Position numbers and translations under genes: made by a program. Source: Cryobacterium adonitolivorans (lineage in GTDB: Bacteria; Actinomycetota; Actinomycetes; Actinomycetales; Microbacteriaceae). From it: a stretch of DNA of 64,000 nt. The notes below the pieces were generated by a model, which ran no database searches, was not told the origin of the DNA, and saw only the letters and a program-made list of their open reading frames with translations. Position 1 is the first letter of the stretch; each line of letters opens with the position of its first letter. Of the stretch, positions 10,730-19,628 are shown piece by piece. The stretch is from assembly GCF_004402695.1 (NCBI RefSeq), contig NZ_SOFL01000036.1, forward strand, positions 150,393 through 214,392, read 5' to 3'.

Positions 10730-11365
10730 ATGGGACGGCTCCAGACGTTCGACAGCACCGCGGTCGTGCAATCCGCCCGCGACGTCTTCTGGGACCTCGG
10801 CTACGACGGGGCATCCCTGGCCGACCTCGAGACGGCGACCGGTGTCAACCGGTCGAGCCTGTACCACGCGTTCGGCAGCAAACGGGGGCTCTTCGACGCC
10901 GCCGTTGCCGATTACCGCGACACCGTCATCAGCCCTCGCCTGCGCGGCCTGCAGGCGGATGGTGCGGGCCGCCGGGACCTGCTGGCCTACTTCAACGAAC
11001 TGCGGGAAGCCGTGGCCACGCTGCCGCTGGACTCCCCCCGGCGGGGCTGCCTCCTGGTCAACTGCGCCACGGGACTCGCCACGCACGACGAACCCGCCCG
11101 AGAAGTGGTGGAGGCGTACCGCACCGAGCTCGCGGCCGCGCTGCGCAACGCCCTCGCCAACGCCGGTGCCATCGCCCAAGCCGACCGCTCTCGGGACACC
11201 GGCTCCGAAACGTCCGCTTCCACCGAACGCACCGACGAACGGGTGCGCACCCTCGCGTCCCTCTCGATGAGCGCGATGCTGCTCGCCCGGGTCAACGCCG
11301 CCGAGTCGGACGCACTCCTGTCCACGGCCGCGGACCAGGTCCGCGTCTGGTTCCCCGCTCCCTGA
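10730..11365 (+). CDS. TetR/AcrR-family transcriptional regulator
   Basis: 211 residues from the ATG at 10730, chosen because GGAAGG lies just upstream and because MGRLQTFDS starts directly before the DNA-binding domain; longer in-frame starts would run through the operator. The HTH is ASLADLETATGVNRSSLYHA followed by FGSK. The C-terminal ligand domain resembles the YcdC/NemR-like group that senses quinones or aldehydes (inference). It probably represses the divergent reductase/DJ-1 genes and itself through the inverted repeat upstream. Its 3' end abuts a palindromic element at 11377-11456. Confidence 0.87.
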   Translation: MGRLQTFDSTAVVQSARDVFWDLGYDGASLADLETATGVNRSSLYHAFGSKRGLFDAAVADYRDTVISPRLRGLQADGAGRRDLLAYFNELREAVATLPLDSPRRGCLLVNCATGLATHDEPAREVVEAYRTELAAALRNALANAGAIAQADRSRDTGSETSASTERTDERVRTLASLSMSAMLLARVNAAESDALLSTAADQVRVWFPAP

Positions 11366-11376
11366 CCGCGCCCGCC

Positions 11377-11456
11377 GACCACTAACTGTTCCCCGTCCGG
11401 ACATTTGCATCCGGTGCGCCGGGCACAATTGCCCGCTTGGGGAACAGTCGGTGGTC
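11377..11456. repeat. Long palindromic element, copy 1 (REP-like)
   Basis: Outer arms at 11377-11394 and 11439-11456 are complementary at 16 of 18 positions and carry the core ACTGTTCCCC/GGGGAACAGT. The 44-bp interior contains a further pairing between GGACATTTG and CAATTGCCC-like segments. The same design recurs at 49452-49521 with most bases shared. Both copies lie between the 3' ends of convergent genes, so they could act as bidirectional terminators, or be REP-type mobile palindromes, or both. Confidence 0.7.
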
Positions 11457-11482
11457 AGGTTGTTCGCGGTTCGAAGAAGAGC

Positions 11483-12265
11483 CTAGGCCGCGCGGCGGAC
11501 GGGGTTGGTGAGCACGCCGAGGCCCGGGATCTCGATGCTCGCGGTGTCGCCGTCGGACACCTGCCGGGCGGCGCTGGATGAGCCGGTGAGGATCACGTCG
11601 CCGGGCAGCAGGGTGAACGAGTGCGAGAGGAACGAGACGATCTCCGCCATCGAGAACGCCAGCAGCGACACCTCCCCGCTCTGGAACTCGGTGTCGTTGA
11701 CCCGGCCGAGAACGCGGCCATCCGCCGGATCGAACTCGGTGTCGATGACCGGGCCGAGCGGGCAAAAGGAGTCGAAGCCCTTGGCCCGGGCGCCGTGGCC
11801 GTCGCCCTCGCCCACGTCGACCGCGGTGACGTCGTTCGCGATCGTGTAGCCGAAGATGGCCCCGGGTGCGTCGGCGACGCTGAGGTTCTTGGCGACCCGG
11901 CCGATCACGATGGCCAGCTCACCCTCGACGCGCACGTCGTGGGATGCCGCGGGCAGCACGATGGGGTCGTTCGGTCCCACGACGGTGGTGTTGGGCTTGA
12001 GGAAGAACCGTGGCTCGGCGGGCTCCCCCGGCGCGGCCAGCGCCGCGGCCTTCTCCGCGGCATCCGCGAAGTAGGCACCGGCCAGGCCCACGACCTTGGA
12101 GCGGGGAATCACCGGCGCGAGCAGCGCCACATCCACCAGGGGCAGGCGCGCGCCGGTGGGGTTGTAGCCGGCGAACATCGGGTCGCCGGTAAGGACGACG
12201 AGTTCGTCGTCGTCGATGATGCCGAATGCGATGGTTCCGGCGTGGCTGAACCGGGCGATCTTCAC
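11483..12265 (-). CDS. Fumarylacetoacetate hydrolase (FAH) family protein
   Basis: 260 residues with the FAH C-terminal fold. Metal-site residues appear in VRVEGELAIVIGR and in YTIANDVTAVD; FSMAEIVSFLSHSFTLLPGD matches the family core. Typical activities are C-C hydrolysis or decarboxylation of 2-keto acids and enols (2-hydroxyhepta-2,4-diene-1,7-dioate isomerase, oxaloacetate decarboxylase, acylpyruvate hydrolase); which one is not readable. The usual GTPAGV near the end is replaced by GSSSAARQ. Its ATG overlaps the ilvE stop by 4 bp, so it is coexpressed with leucine synthesis genes. Confidence 0.85.
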   Translation of the reverse strand: MKIARFSHAGTIAFGIIDDDELVVLTGDPMFAGYNPTGARLPLVDVALLAPVIPRSKVVGLAGAYFADAAEKAAALAAPGEPAEPRFFLKPNTTVVGPNDPIVLPAASHDVRVEGELAIVIGRVAKNLSVADAPGAIFGYTIANDVTAVDVGEGDGHGARAKGFDSFCPLGPVIDTEFDPADGRVLGRVNDTEFQSGEVSLLAFSMAEIVSFLSHSFTLLPGDVILTGSSSAARQVSDGDTASIEIPGLGVLTNPVRRAA

Positions 12266-13383
12266 GCGGTCACCCCGGCGCCCAGGCGCATCAACCAGCT
12301 GTGACGGTCTGGCAGACGGCCGTACTGGATGTCGGTGAGCTCCTGGCGGAGCGCCATGGTGATCTCGCCGGCGGGCGAGTCGGCGTCGCCGATGGTGAAA
12401 CCGGTGCCCTTGAGCTGGGCGATCGGGGTGACCACAGCGGCGGTGCCGCAGGCGAACACCTCGGTGATCTCACCGGATGCCACGCCGTCGCGCCACTCGT
12501 CCACCGTTACGTCGCGCTCGATCACGGTCATGCCGCGGTCGCGGGCGAGCTGGATGATGCTGTCGCGGGTGACACCCTCGAGGATGGTGCCGGTGAGCCG
12601 GGGGGTGACGAGGGTGCCGGTGCCGTGCACGAAGAACACGTTCATTCCGCCGAGCTCGTCGATGTGGGTGCCGGTCTCGCCATCGAGGAAGAGTACCTGG
12701 GCGCAGCCGTTGTCGTAGGCCTCCTGCTGCGGCAGCAGGGAGGCCGCGTAGTTGCCACCGCACTTGGCGGCACCGGTGCCGCCGCGACCGGCGCGGGAGT
12801 ACTCGGTGGACAGCCAGATCTTCACCGGGGCGACGCCGTCGGTGAAGTAGGCACCGGCGGGGCTGGCGATCACGTAGTAACCCACCTTGTGCGCGGCCCG
12901 CACGCCGAGGAAGCTCTCGTTGGCGATCATGAACGGGCGCAGGTACAGGCTGGTCTCCGGTGCGTCGGGCACCCAGGAGCCGTCGACGGCGATCATCTGC
13001 TTGACCGATTCGATGAAGTCGGCCACCGCGAGTTCGGGCAGCGCCAACCGGCGGGCCGAGCTCTGCAGGCGTTCGGCGTTCTTCTCGGGCCGGAACGTCC
13101 AGATGGAGCCGTCGGCGTGGCGGTACGCCTTCATGCCCTCGAAGATCTCCTGGCCGTAGTGCAATACCGAGGAGGCGGGGTCGAGCAGCAGCGGTCCGTA
13201 AGGCGTGACCCGGGCGTCGTGCCAGCCCTTCTCGACGGTCCAGTCGATGGTGACCATGTGGTCGGTGAAGTGCTTGCCGAAGCCGGGATCGGCGAGGATC
13301 GTCTCACGCTCGGCGCTGCTGCGGGCCGTCTGGGACGGCGTGAGCTCGAACTCGAGCGGGAAGGTGGTGGTCTGCTGGCTCAT
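12262..13383 (-). CDS. ilvE: Branched-chain amino acid aminotransferase
   Basis: 373 residues, the long actinobacterial/eukaryotic-type BCAT. The PLP lysine is Lys207 in AAKCGGNYAASL; EGMKAYRHADG and LYLRPFMIANE are conserved active-site segments. It transfers the amino group between glutamate and the 2-keto acids of Val, Leu and Ile, the last step of their synthesis, in the cytosol. It follows leuB (30 bp gap) and overlaps the FAH gene, giving leuB-ilvE-FAH as one unit. Confidence 0.96.
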   Translation of the reverse strand: MSQQTTTFPLEFELTPSQTARSSAERETILADPGFGKHFTDHMVTIDWTVEKGWHDARVTPYGPLLLDPASSVLHYGQEIFEGMKAYRHADGSIWTFRPEKNAERLQSSARRLALPELAVADFIESVKQMIAVDGSWVPDAPETSLYLRPFMIANESFLGVRAAHKVGYYVIASPAGAYFTDGVAPVKIWLSTEYSRAGRGGTGAAKCGGNYAASLLPQQEAYDNGCAQVLFLDGETGTHIDELGGMNVFFVHGTGTLVTPRLTGTILEGVTRDSIIQLARDRGMTVIERDVTVDEWRDGVASGEITEVFACGTAAVVTPIAQLKGTGFTIGDADSPAGEITMALRQELTDIQYGRLPDRHSWLMRLGAGVTA

Positions 13384-13413
13384 GGGAGTCCCTTGTCGTA
13401 GGCGGGAGTGCGG

Positions 13414-14484
13414 TTAGGCGGGAGTGTCGGTCAGGCGGGTCACGATCGCATCGCCGACGGCGCCGGTGGATCGTGGCTCCGCGGCGACGCTGCGGGCGAT
13501 GATGTCGGCCGTGACGGCCGCGCTCACCCTGGCCGACGCATCCGCAAGACCGAGGTGGTTCAAGAGGAGCGCGACAGAGAGGATAGCCGCCGTGGGATCG
13601 GCCAGCTGCCGGCCCGCGATGTCGGGTGCCGAACCGTGAACGGGTTCGAACATGCTGGGGAAGCGACCTTCCGGATTGATATTTCCGGATGCCGCCAGGC
13701 CGATGCCGCCGCTGATTGCCGCTGCCAGGTCAGTGAGAATGTCGCCGAAGAGGTTGTCCGTGACGATGACGTCAAATCTACTCGGATTCGTGACGAGAAA
13801 AATCGTTGCCGCATCCACGTGCAGGTAATCGACGGTCACGTCCGGGTATTCGGCGGCGACCTCAGTGACGATGCGCTGCCACAGGCCGCCAGAGAAGACG
13901 AGAACGTTGGTCTTGTGCACCAGGGTGAGGCGCTTGCGCGGGCGGTTCTCGGCCGCTTCGAATGCGTAGCGCACGACCCGCTCCACGCCGAACGCCGTAT
14001 TGACCGAGACCTCGTTGGCCACCTCCTGCGGGGTGCCCTGACGGATGGTGCCGCCGTTGCCGACGTAGGGGCCCTCTGTGCCTTCGCGCACCACGACGAA
14101 GTCGACCTCGCCGGGGGCGCCGAGCGGGCTGGGCACGCCGGGAAAGAGAACGCTCGGGCGCAGGTTCACATAGTGGTCGAGGGAGAAGCGCAGTTTGAGC
14201 AGCAGCCCGCGCTCGATGTTGGCGTTCTTCAGGCGCGGGTCGCCGGGCACACCGCCGACGGCGCCGAGCAGGATGGCGTCGTGGGCGCTGATCGCGGCCA
14301 GGTCCTCGTCGGTGAGCACGTCGCCGGTCTCGAGGAACCGGGTGGCACCGAGCGAGAAATGCGTGAGCTCGAAGTCGACGGGCTCGGGCGCGGTCACGGC
14401 GTCGAGCACCTTCAGCGCTTCGGCGACGACCTCCGGGCCGATGCCGTCTCCGGCGATGACTGCGAGCTTGACTGAGCGGGACAT
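13414..14484 (-). CDS. leuB: 3-isopropylmalate dehydrogenase
   Basis: 356 residues of the decarboxylating beta-hydroxyacid dehydrogenase family. Signatures: [13 protein letters not shown] near the N-terminus, the catalytic region [12 protein letters not shown], and the C-terminal [20 protein letters not shown] with Mg-binding aspartates. It oxidises 3-isopropylmalate to 2-isopropyl-3-oxosuccinate in leucine synthesis. It is the first gene of the leuB-ilvE-FAH unit and has a plausible promoter about 50 bp upstream. leuA, leuC and leuD are not in the window. Confidence 0.96.
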   Translation of the reverse strand: MSRSVKLAVIAGDGIGPEVVAEALKVLDAVTAPEPVDFELTHFSLGATRFLETGDVLTDEDLAAISAHDAILLGAVGGVPGDPRLKNANIERGLLLKLRFSLDHYVNLRPSVLFPGVPSPLGAPGEVDFVVVREGTEGPYVGNGGTIRQGTPQEVANEVSVNTAFGVERVVRYAFEAAENRPRKRLTLVHKTNVLVFSGGLWQRIVTEVAAEYPDVTVDYLHVDAATIFLVTNPSRFDVIVTDNLFGDILTDLAAAISGGIGLAASGNINPEGRFPSMFEPVHGSAPDIAGRQLADPTAAILSVALLLNHLGLADASARVSAAVTADIIARSVAAEPRSTGAVGDAIVTRLTDTPA

Positions 14485-14533
14485 GCGGCTCCGATTACGG
14501 TGAGGCAGCCGGTGGGCTGGCGATATTGGCGCG

Positions 14534-14563
14534 ATATTGGCTTGGAGATACCCTGCAAATCAA
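14534..14563 (-). promoter_or_regulatory. Candidate sigma70-type promoter for leuB
   Basis: On the minus strand TTGATT (14558-14563) and CAATAT (14534-14539) are separated by 18 bp, placed about 50 bp before the leuB start. The -10 lies in a direct repeat GATATTGGC (14522-14530 and 14533-14541). Judged by eye only. Confidence 0.35.
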
Positions 14564-14656
14564 CCCTACTGTGCGCATTCCGCTGTCTATGCTTGAGAAT
14601 CCTGACCGTGCGCGTCGCCGACGCGCATGGGCCACCCCATTAGAAAGCAGTCACCT

Positions 14657-14908
14657 ATGAGTATCGGATTGGGAATCTTCCTCTTCGTCGTCGGCGCCAT
14701 CCTCGTGTGGGCGCTGAACATCCAGGTCGACTGGGTCGACCTCGACCTCGTCGGCTACATCCTGATGGGGGCCGGCGCCCTCATCTTCGTGCTCGGCCTG
14801 GTGTTGCTCACCCGCCGCCGCAGCAGCATCAGCACCACCCGCAGCGCCGTCGACCCGGTCAGCGGAGAGCGCACCGTGCAGCAGGAGCGCTCGATCGACG
14901 ACGTGTAA
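14657..14908 (+). CDS. Small DUF6458-type membrane protein
   Basis: 83 residues from the ATG at 14657 (MSIGLGIFLFVVGAILVWAL); an earlier in-frame ATG at 14627 would add ten polar residues and has no better ribosome site. Two membrane helices (about residues 3-22 and 30-50) are followed by a basic RRR stop-transfer and a polar cytoplasmic tail. The IGLGIFLFVVGAIL start and VDWVDLDLVGYILMGAG are characteristic of this actinobacterial family of unknown function. It converges on serA with a terminator in between. Confidence 0.82.
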   Translation: MSIGLGIFLFVVGAILVWALNIQVDWVDLDLVGYILMGAGALIFVLGLVLLTRRRSSISTTRSAVDPVSGERTVQQERSIDDV

Positions 14909-14929
14909 ACCTCGCTCCACCAACAAGAA

Positions 14930-14957
14930 AGCCCCGGATTCGCATCCGGGGCTTTTT
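14930..14957. terminator. Intrinsic terminator between DUF6458 gene and serA
   Basis: Perfect stem AAGCCCCGGAT/ATCCGGGGCTT with a TCGC-type loop and a run of T on the plus strand. The A run on the other side lets it serve convergent serA as well. Confidence 0.88.
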
Positions 14958-14972
14958 TGTGCGTCTGGCTGG

Positions 14973-16565
14973 TTACTCGGTGATGTCGATGGCGACCATC
15001 ACGTCGGCCGTGATCGCCACGCGGAGCGAGGCGAGCAGGGCTGCCGGCACCGGTGAGTCGACGGTCAGTACGCTGAGCGCCCGGCCGCCGGCCTCGTGGC
15101 GCGCGATCTGCATGCCGGCGATGTTGATTTCGGCGTCGCCGAACTCGCGGCCGTAGACCGCGACGATGCCGGGACGGTCGGTGTACAGCATGACGATGAG
15201 GTGCTCGGCGAAAGGCACCTCCACGTCGTAGCCGTTGACTTCGACGATCTTCTCGATCTGCTTGGTGCCCACCAGGGTGCCGGACACCGACACCTGCGAA
15301 CCATCGGCGAGGGCGCCGCGCAGGGTGATCAGGTTGCGGTACTCGGGCGATTCGGTTTCGGTGATCAGGCGCACCGCGACACCGCGCTGCTCGGCGAGCA
15401 GGGGCGCGTTGACGTAGGAGACGGTTTCGCTGACCACGTTGGTGAAGATGCCCTTGAGGGCCGCGAGCTTGAGCACCGAGACGTCGAACTCGACGATCTC
15501 GCCACGCACCTCAACGTCGACGCTGGTGAGCGGGCTGTGGGCGGCGAGTCCGGAGAATACCTGGCCGAGCTTCTCGACGAGCGGGATGCCGGGGCGCACC
15601 GTCGGGTCGATGATTCCGCCGGCGACGTTCACGGCGTCGGGCACGAGTTCGCCCGACAGCGCGAGGCGCACCGACTTGGCGACCGAGACGCCGGCCTTCT
15701 CCTGGGCCTCGTCCGTGGACGCGCCGAGGTGCGGGGTGCTGATCAGGTTGTCGAGGCCGAGCAGCGGCGAACCTGTCGGCGGCTCGTTGACGAACACGTC
15801 CAGGCCGGCGCCGGCGATGGTGCCGTCAACCAGGGCCGTGTACAGGTCGGCTTCGTCGATGAGTCCGCCACGGGCGACGTTGACGACGTAGGCGGTCGGC
15901 TTCATGAGCCCTAGCTGGGGGGCGCTGATCATGCCAGTGGTCTCCGGCGTCTTCGGCATGTGGATGGTGACGAAGTCGGACTGCTCGAGCAGCTCGTCCA
16001 GGGTCACCGGGTGCACGCCCAGCTGCTGCGCGCGGGCCGAGGTGATGTACGGGTCGAAGGCGATGATGTTCACGCCGAAGGCCTGCAGGCGGGCGGCCAC
16101 CAGGGCGCCGATGCGGCCGAGGCCGATGATGCCGACGGTCTTTTCGTACAGCTCGATGCCGGTGTACTTGGAGCGCTTCCACTGGCCCTGCGCGAGGGCG
16201 CCGTGCGCCGGCGGGATGTGGCGGGCCAGGCTGAGGATGTGGCCGACGGTGAGTTCGGCGGCGGAGATGATGTTGGAGGTGGGGGCGTTGACGACCATGA
16301 CACCGGCCGCGGTTGCGGCCTTGATGTCGACGTTGTCGAGGCCGACACCGGCGCGGGCGATGACCTTCAGGTTCGGCGCTGCGGCCAGCGCCTCGGCGTC
16401 GACCTTGGTCGCGGAGCGGACCAGGATGGCGTCGGCGGAAGCCAGCGCAGAGAGCAGTGCGGCACGGTCGGTGCCGTCTACGTTGACAACGTCAAAGTCG
16501 GGGCCCAGGGCATCGACTGTGGCGGGCGAGAGTTCTTCGGCGATTAATACGACGGGCTTCGACAC
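14973..16565 (-). CDS. serA: D-3-phosphoglycerate dehydrogenase
   Basis: 530 residues, the long SerA form: substrate/NAD-binding core (residues 1-320) with RAGVGLDNVDIKAA, the nucleotide motif VGIIGLGRIGALVA and catalytic-region PHLGASTDEAQ, then an intervening domain and a C-terminal ACT domain (about 455-530) that normally binds serine for feedback inhibition. It starts serine synthesis by oxidising 3-phosphoglycerate. The start is GTG with AAGGAT upstream. It stands beside leuB in the order seen in many actinobacteria. Confidence 0.96.
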   Translation of the reverse strand: MSKPVVLIAEELSPATVDALGPDFDVVNVDGTDRAALLSALASADAILVRSATKVDAEALAAAPNLKVIARAGVGLDNVDIKAATAAGVMVVNAPTSNIISAAELTVGHILSLARHIPPAHGALAQGQWKRSKYTGIELYEKTVGIIGLGRIGALVAARLQAFGVNIIAFDPYITSARAQQLGVHPVTLDELLEQSDFVTIHMPKTPETTGMISAPQLGLMKPTAYVVNVARGGLIDEADLYTALVDGTIAGAGLDVFVNEPPTGSPLLGLDNLISTPHLGASTDEAQEKAGVSVAKSVRLALSGELVPDAVNVAGGIIDPTVRPGIPLVEKLGQVFSGLAAHSPLTSVDVEVRGEIVEFDVSVLKLAALKGIFTNVVSETVSYVNAPLLAEQRGVAVRLITETESPEYRNLITLRGALADGSQVSVSGTLVGTKQIEKIVEVNGYDVEVPFAEHLIVMLYTDRPGIVAVYGREFGDAEINIAGMQIARHEAGGRALSVLTVDSPVPAALLASLRVAITADVMVAIDITE

Positions 16566-16662
16566 GAAAACAGATCCTTAGAAAGCGTTAGGCGATGGAA
16601 GCTCGCGCCTCGACGGTGGGGCGCCAGATACCACAACACCTTACTGGCACCAGAATGGACCA

Positions 16663-17064
16663 ATGAGCCCCGAGGCAGCGACCAACGTCCTAACCGTGCT
16701 GAGGATCGTCCTGGCGGTGGTGTTCGTCGGCGCCGGGATCAGCCATTTCGCGCCCCCTGTTCAGCGCACGATGGCCGCCATGATCCCGCCACGACTGCGT
16801 GTGCAGGGTCTGCTGGCACCGATGAACCTCGTGATCTTCACCGGCCTGTGCGAGATCGCGGGCGGCATCGGGCTGCTTATCGAATCCACCCGTGTTACGT
16901 CCGGAGTCGCCCTGGCCGTGTTTCTCGTGGCAGTGTTCCCCGCCAACGCCTACGCGGCGCGGCACAAGGACCGGTTCGGCGCGGTCGCGATTCCGCTGGT
17001 TCCGCGGCTGCTCGGCCAGCTGGCGCTGATCGGCCTGGTGCTCGTGGCCGGCCTGGCCGGCTGA
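16663..17064 (+). CDS. DoxX-family membrane protein
   Basis: 133 residues with four predicted membrane helices (about 8-25, 50-68, 75-92, 105-125). AVVFVGAGISHF near the N-terminus and the ICEIAGGIGLLI-like GLCEIAGGIGLL segment match DoxX/DUF4267-type small quinone-linked membrane proteins. The function of most members is unknown; some work with SodA and rhodaneses. Divergent from serA and convergent with the next membrane protein gene. Confidence 0.75.
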   Translation: MSPEAATNVLTVLRIVLAVVFVGAGISHFAPPVQRTMAAMIPPRLRVQGLLAPMNLVIFTGLCEIAGGIGLLIESTRVTSGVALAVFLVAVFPANAYAARHKDRFGAVAIPLVPRLLGQLALIGLVLVAGLAG

Positions 17065-17080
17065 GCCCGCCTGGGGATCC

Positions 17081-17461
17081 CTAGACGATCAGGCTGCCGA
17101 GGCCGAAGACAAAGATGTCGAGGGAGATTGCCGAGACCAGGGTCAGCCCGGCCAGCATCAGCAGCGCCTGCGGACCGGCTTCCCGGCGGCGGCCGAGCCA
17201 GAACGCGACCCCGAAAACCACGATCGGGGCGAGGGCGCCCGTCAACAGCACGCCCCAGCCGAAGCCGCTCAGGGTGGTGTCGAGCCCCTGGGCGGCGTTG
17301 TTGAGGCCGATCAGGTTACCAAGGCCGGACCACGCGCTGTACGCATAGAACAGCCCGAACAGGATGGCGATGGTAGCGGAGAGCCACGCCGGGGTGCGGT
17401 GGGTGCGGGGCGTGTCGGTCGTGCCAGACGTGTCGGTGTTGTCAGTCTTGTCGGCGCTCAT
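17081..17461 (-). CDS. Small membrane protein of unknown function
   Basis: 126 residues. The start at 17461 overlaps the previous stop by one base (TGATG), so translation is coupled. A polar Thr/Asp-rich N-terminus (about 25 residues) precedes three hydrophobic segments (TIAILFGLFYAYSAW, WGVLLTGALAPIVVFGVAFW, LLMLAGLTLVSAISLDIFVF). No family recognised. Its tight pairing with the next gene suggests a two-component membrane complex. Confidence 0.65.
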   Translation of the reverse strand: MSADKTDNTDTSGTTDTPRTHRTPAWLSATIAILFGLFYAYSAWSGLGNLIGLNNAAQGLDTTLSGFGWGVLLTGALAPIVVFGVAFWLGRRREAGPQALLMLAGLTLVSAISLDIFVFGLGSLIV

Positions 17462-17967
17462 CAGAGTCCCCCGGTTCCGGCGATGAAGGGCAGGGGCGCC
17501 AACAGCACGACACCCAGGATGAGCCAGGTCCAGCGCAGGCGCGGCGTGCCGCGGGTGAGCCAGTACGAGGAGGCGAACCACACGAGCGGGGCGGCCACGG
17601 CCAGCCACGTGCCCAGCGAGAACATGAACTGGGCCAGCGGGTCGTTCAACGGGTTCTCGATGCGCCCGGCCCCGATGAACCAGCCGATTGTGTACAGCAG
17701 GTAGACGCCGCCGAGGACGCCCAGGCCGACGAGGGCCGACGACGACAGGGGTGCCCGACCCACGGGGCCATCGACGTAGCCGCCGGGTGAACCGGTCACG
17801 GCCCAGCCCTCGGGGAGGTCGCTTCCCGGCTCCGCTAGACCGGTGCCGCCGCCCGAGCGTTCAGCAGGCGCATCCGCGGGCTCTGGCGTGGTCGTGCTGC
17901 CGGACACGAGCGTGGGGTCGTCGTCGCCGGCCCAGCCGAGCGCATCGTCATCCCGAGAAGAAGTCAT
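17461..17967 (-). CDS. Membrane protein with long acidic N-terminal region
   Basis: 168 residues: an Asp/Pro/Gly-rich disordered stretch (residues 1-70), then hydrophobic segments at about 75-95, 110-130 and 143-165, with GWFIGAGRIENPLND between them. No family identified with confidence; similar proteins are sometimes labelled as DNA polymerase III subunits because of low-complexity matches, which the membrane helices contradict. First gene of a coupled pair. Confidence 0.65.
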   Translation of the reverse strand: MTSSRDDDALGWAGDDDPTLVSGSTTTPEPADAPAERSGGGTGLAEPGSDLPEGWAVTGSPGGYVDGPVGRAPLSSSALVGLGVLGGVYLLYTIGWFIGAGRIENPLNDPLAQFMFSLGTWLAVAAPLVWFASSYWLTRGTPRLRWTWLILGVVLLAPLPFIAGTGGL

Positions 17968-18060
17968 GTGTTCAGCCTACCGAGAGCCCAGGGCACCTCT
18001 GAGGCACAGCAGGGGGTAGTCTGGTGGGCTCGTTCGACCCCGGGCGAAAACAGGTTGACC

Positions 18061-18894
18061 ATGCAGCACTATCTCGACACCAACCGCGCGAACTGGAACG
18101 ATCGGGCCGCGGCCCACGCGGTGCGCACCGGGCTCGGCTATGGCGTGCAACGGTACGTCGACGATTCCACCCTGTTGTCGGATGTCGTGCGCTTCGACCG
18201 CGAGCGGCTGGGCGATATCGCCGGCGTGAAGACCGTGCACCTGCAGTGCCACATTGGAACCGACACACTTTCGCTGGCCCGGCTCGGCGCCCGGGTCACC
18301 GGGCTGGACTTCTCCCCGGTGGCTCTCGCCGAGGCCCGCGCCCTGGTTGCCGAAACCGGGGACGCCGTCGAGTTCGTCGAGTCCGATGTGTACTCGGCCC
18401 TCAGCGTTCTTCCCCAAGCCGAATTCGACCTGGTCTACACGGGCATCGGCGCCCTGTGCTGGCTGCCCAGCATCGACCGGTGGGCGGCCGTCGTCGCCGG
18501 GCTGCTGGCGCCGGGCGGGCGCCTCTTCATCCGTGAAGGCCACCCGATCCTGTGGACCATGGACGAGCGACTCGCCGACGACCTGCACCTGCGCTTCCCC
18601 TACTTCGAGCAGCAGGAGCCGCTGGAGTGGGACGCCGATTCCAGCTACGTCGCGACGGACCGGCCGATCACCAGCACGAAGACCTACGAGTGGAACCATG
18701 GGATCGGCGAGATCGTGACGGCGCTCCTGGACGCAGGCCTCACCCTGACGATGCTCGTCGAACACGACAGTGTGCCGTGGGAGGCCCTGCCCGGCCAGAT
18801 GGTCGAGCGCCCCGGCGGCGAGTTCGCGCTGGATGAGCGTGCCGGGGTCGCGCCGCTCAGCTACACGATCCAGGCGGTCAAGCCGCTCGGCTGA
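18061..18894 (+). CDS. Class I SAM-dependent methyltransferase
   Basis: 277 residues from the ATG at 18061 (MQHYLDTNRANWNDRA). SAM-binding motif I is HLQCHIGTDTLSLARLGARV, followed by GLDFSPVALAEA and FDLVYTGIGALCWL (motifs II and III); the N-terminal NRANWNDRA signature is common in small-molecule methyltransferases of actinobacteria. The acceptor substrate is unknown. The gene is isolated, divergent from the membrane protein pair. Confidence 0.85.
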   Translation: MQHYLDTNRANWNDRAAAHAVRTGLGYGVQRYVDDSTLLSDVVRFDRERLGDIAGVKTVHLQCHIGTDTLSLARLGARVTGLDFSPVALAEARALVAETGDAVEFVESDVYSALSVLPQAEFDLVYTGIGALCWLPSIDRWAAVVAGLLAPGGRLFIREGHPILWTMDERLADDLHLRFPYFEQQEPLEWDADSSYVATDRPITSTKTYEWNHGIGEIVTALLDAGLTLTMLVEHDSVPWEALPGQMVERPGGEFALDERAGVAPLSYTIQAVKPLG

Positions 18895-18910
18895 CGGGTG
18901 AGGCTGCGAG

Positions 18911-19573
18911 TCAGCGGCGCCGCACGGCCCGGGCCACGGCGATGCTCACGGCGATGACCCAGCCCAGCACCCCGGCCAGGCAGACCCGCTCGGCGAGTCC
19001 GAGCAGGCCGGGGGCGACGGCTGCGGTGACGCCCAACGCCACCAGCCCGACGGCGGCGACGCCGGTGAGCACGGCGGCGGCCGGATAGGCACTCGGCAGC
19101 TCGCTGCCGCGCAGCCACGCCGTCAACAGGCCGAAGGCGACCAGCGCGGCGAGGAAACCTGCGGCCGCGACGAACAAATGCGCGGTGCCCAGAGCGGTGG
19201 TCGGGGCGAGCCCGGGCGCGTCGGCGGGTGGGATGTCGGTGGGCAGGAACGCCAGCGCCGCCGAGCACACCCCGGCGGCCAGCATCAGGGCCAGGCCGGC
19301 CTGGCGTAACCGGGATCGCGGTCCGAACGAGGCGAGTGCAGCGACCAGGCAGAGCGTCACCACTCCCCTGGCCAGGAAGTTCAGGTTCATGATCCAGCCG
19401 TATGGACCCACGGCGAGGTTGCTCTCCGCCTCCGAGATCACGCTGTAGTGCGGCGGCAGCAGTTGCAGCACCACATCGACCAGCACGTAGAGCACCGCGC
19501 CCACCAGCGCCACGGTCGCCAGCACCCCGGTCGAACGGAATGCGGCCCGCCCTCGGGCGGCCCCGGCAGTCAT
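18911..19573 (-). CDS. DUF998 family membrane protein
   Basis: 220 residues from the ATG at 19573 (MTAGAARG); longer starts would overlap the divergent hydrolase gene. Six hydrophobic segments are spread over the protein. SVISEAESNLAVGPYGWIMN after the first helix is the DUF998 signature. Function unknown. Confidence 0.78.
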   Translation of the reverse strand: MTAGAARGRAAFRSTGVLATVALVGAVLYVLVDVVLQLLPPHYSVISEAESNLAVGPYGWIMNLNFLARGVVTLCLVAALASFGPRSRLRQAGLALMLAAGVCSAALAFLPTDIPPADAPGLAPTTALGTAHLFVAAAGFLAALVAFGLLTAWLRGSELPSAYPAAAVLTGVAAVGLVALGVTAAVAPGLLGLAERVCLAGVLGWVIAVSIAVARAVRRR

Positions 19574-19628
19574 AGCGTTCACCCGGGGAAGCCTATCGGG
19601 CCGAGGGGCCGGACCGTAGTGTCGTGCC

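Noticed and set aside
12301..14475. Long plus-strand frames opposite ilvE and leuB
   Set aside because: Shadows of well-supported genes with low-complexity composition.
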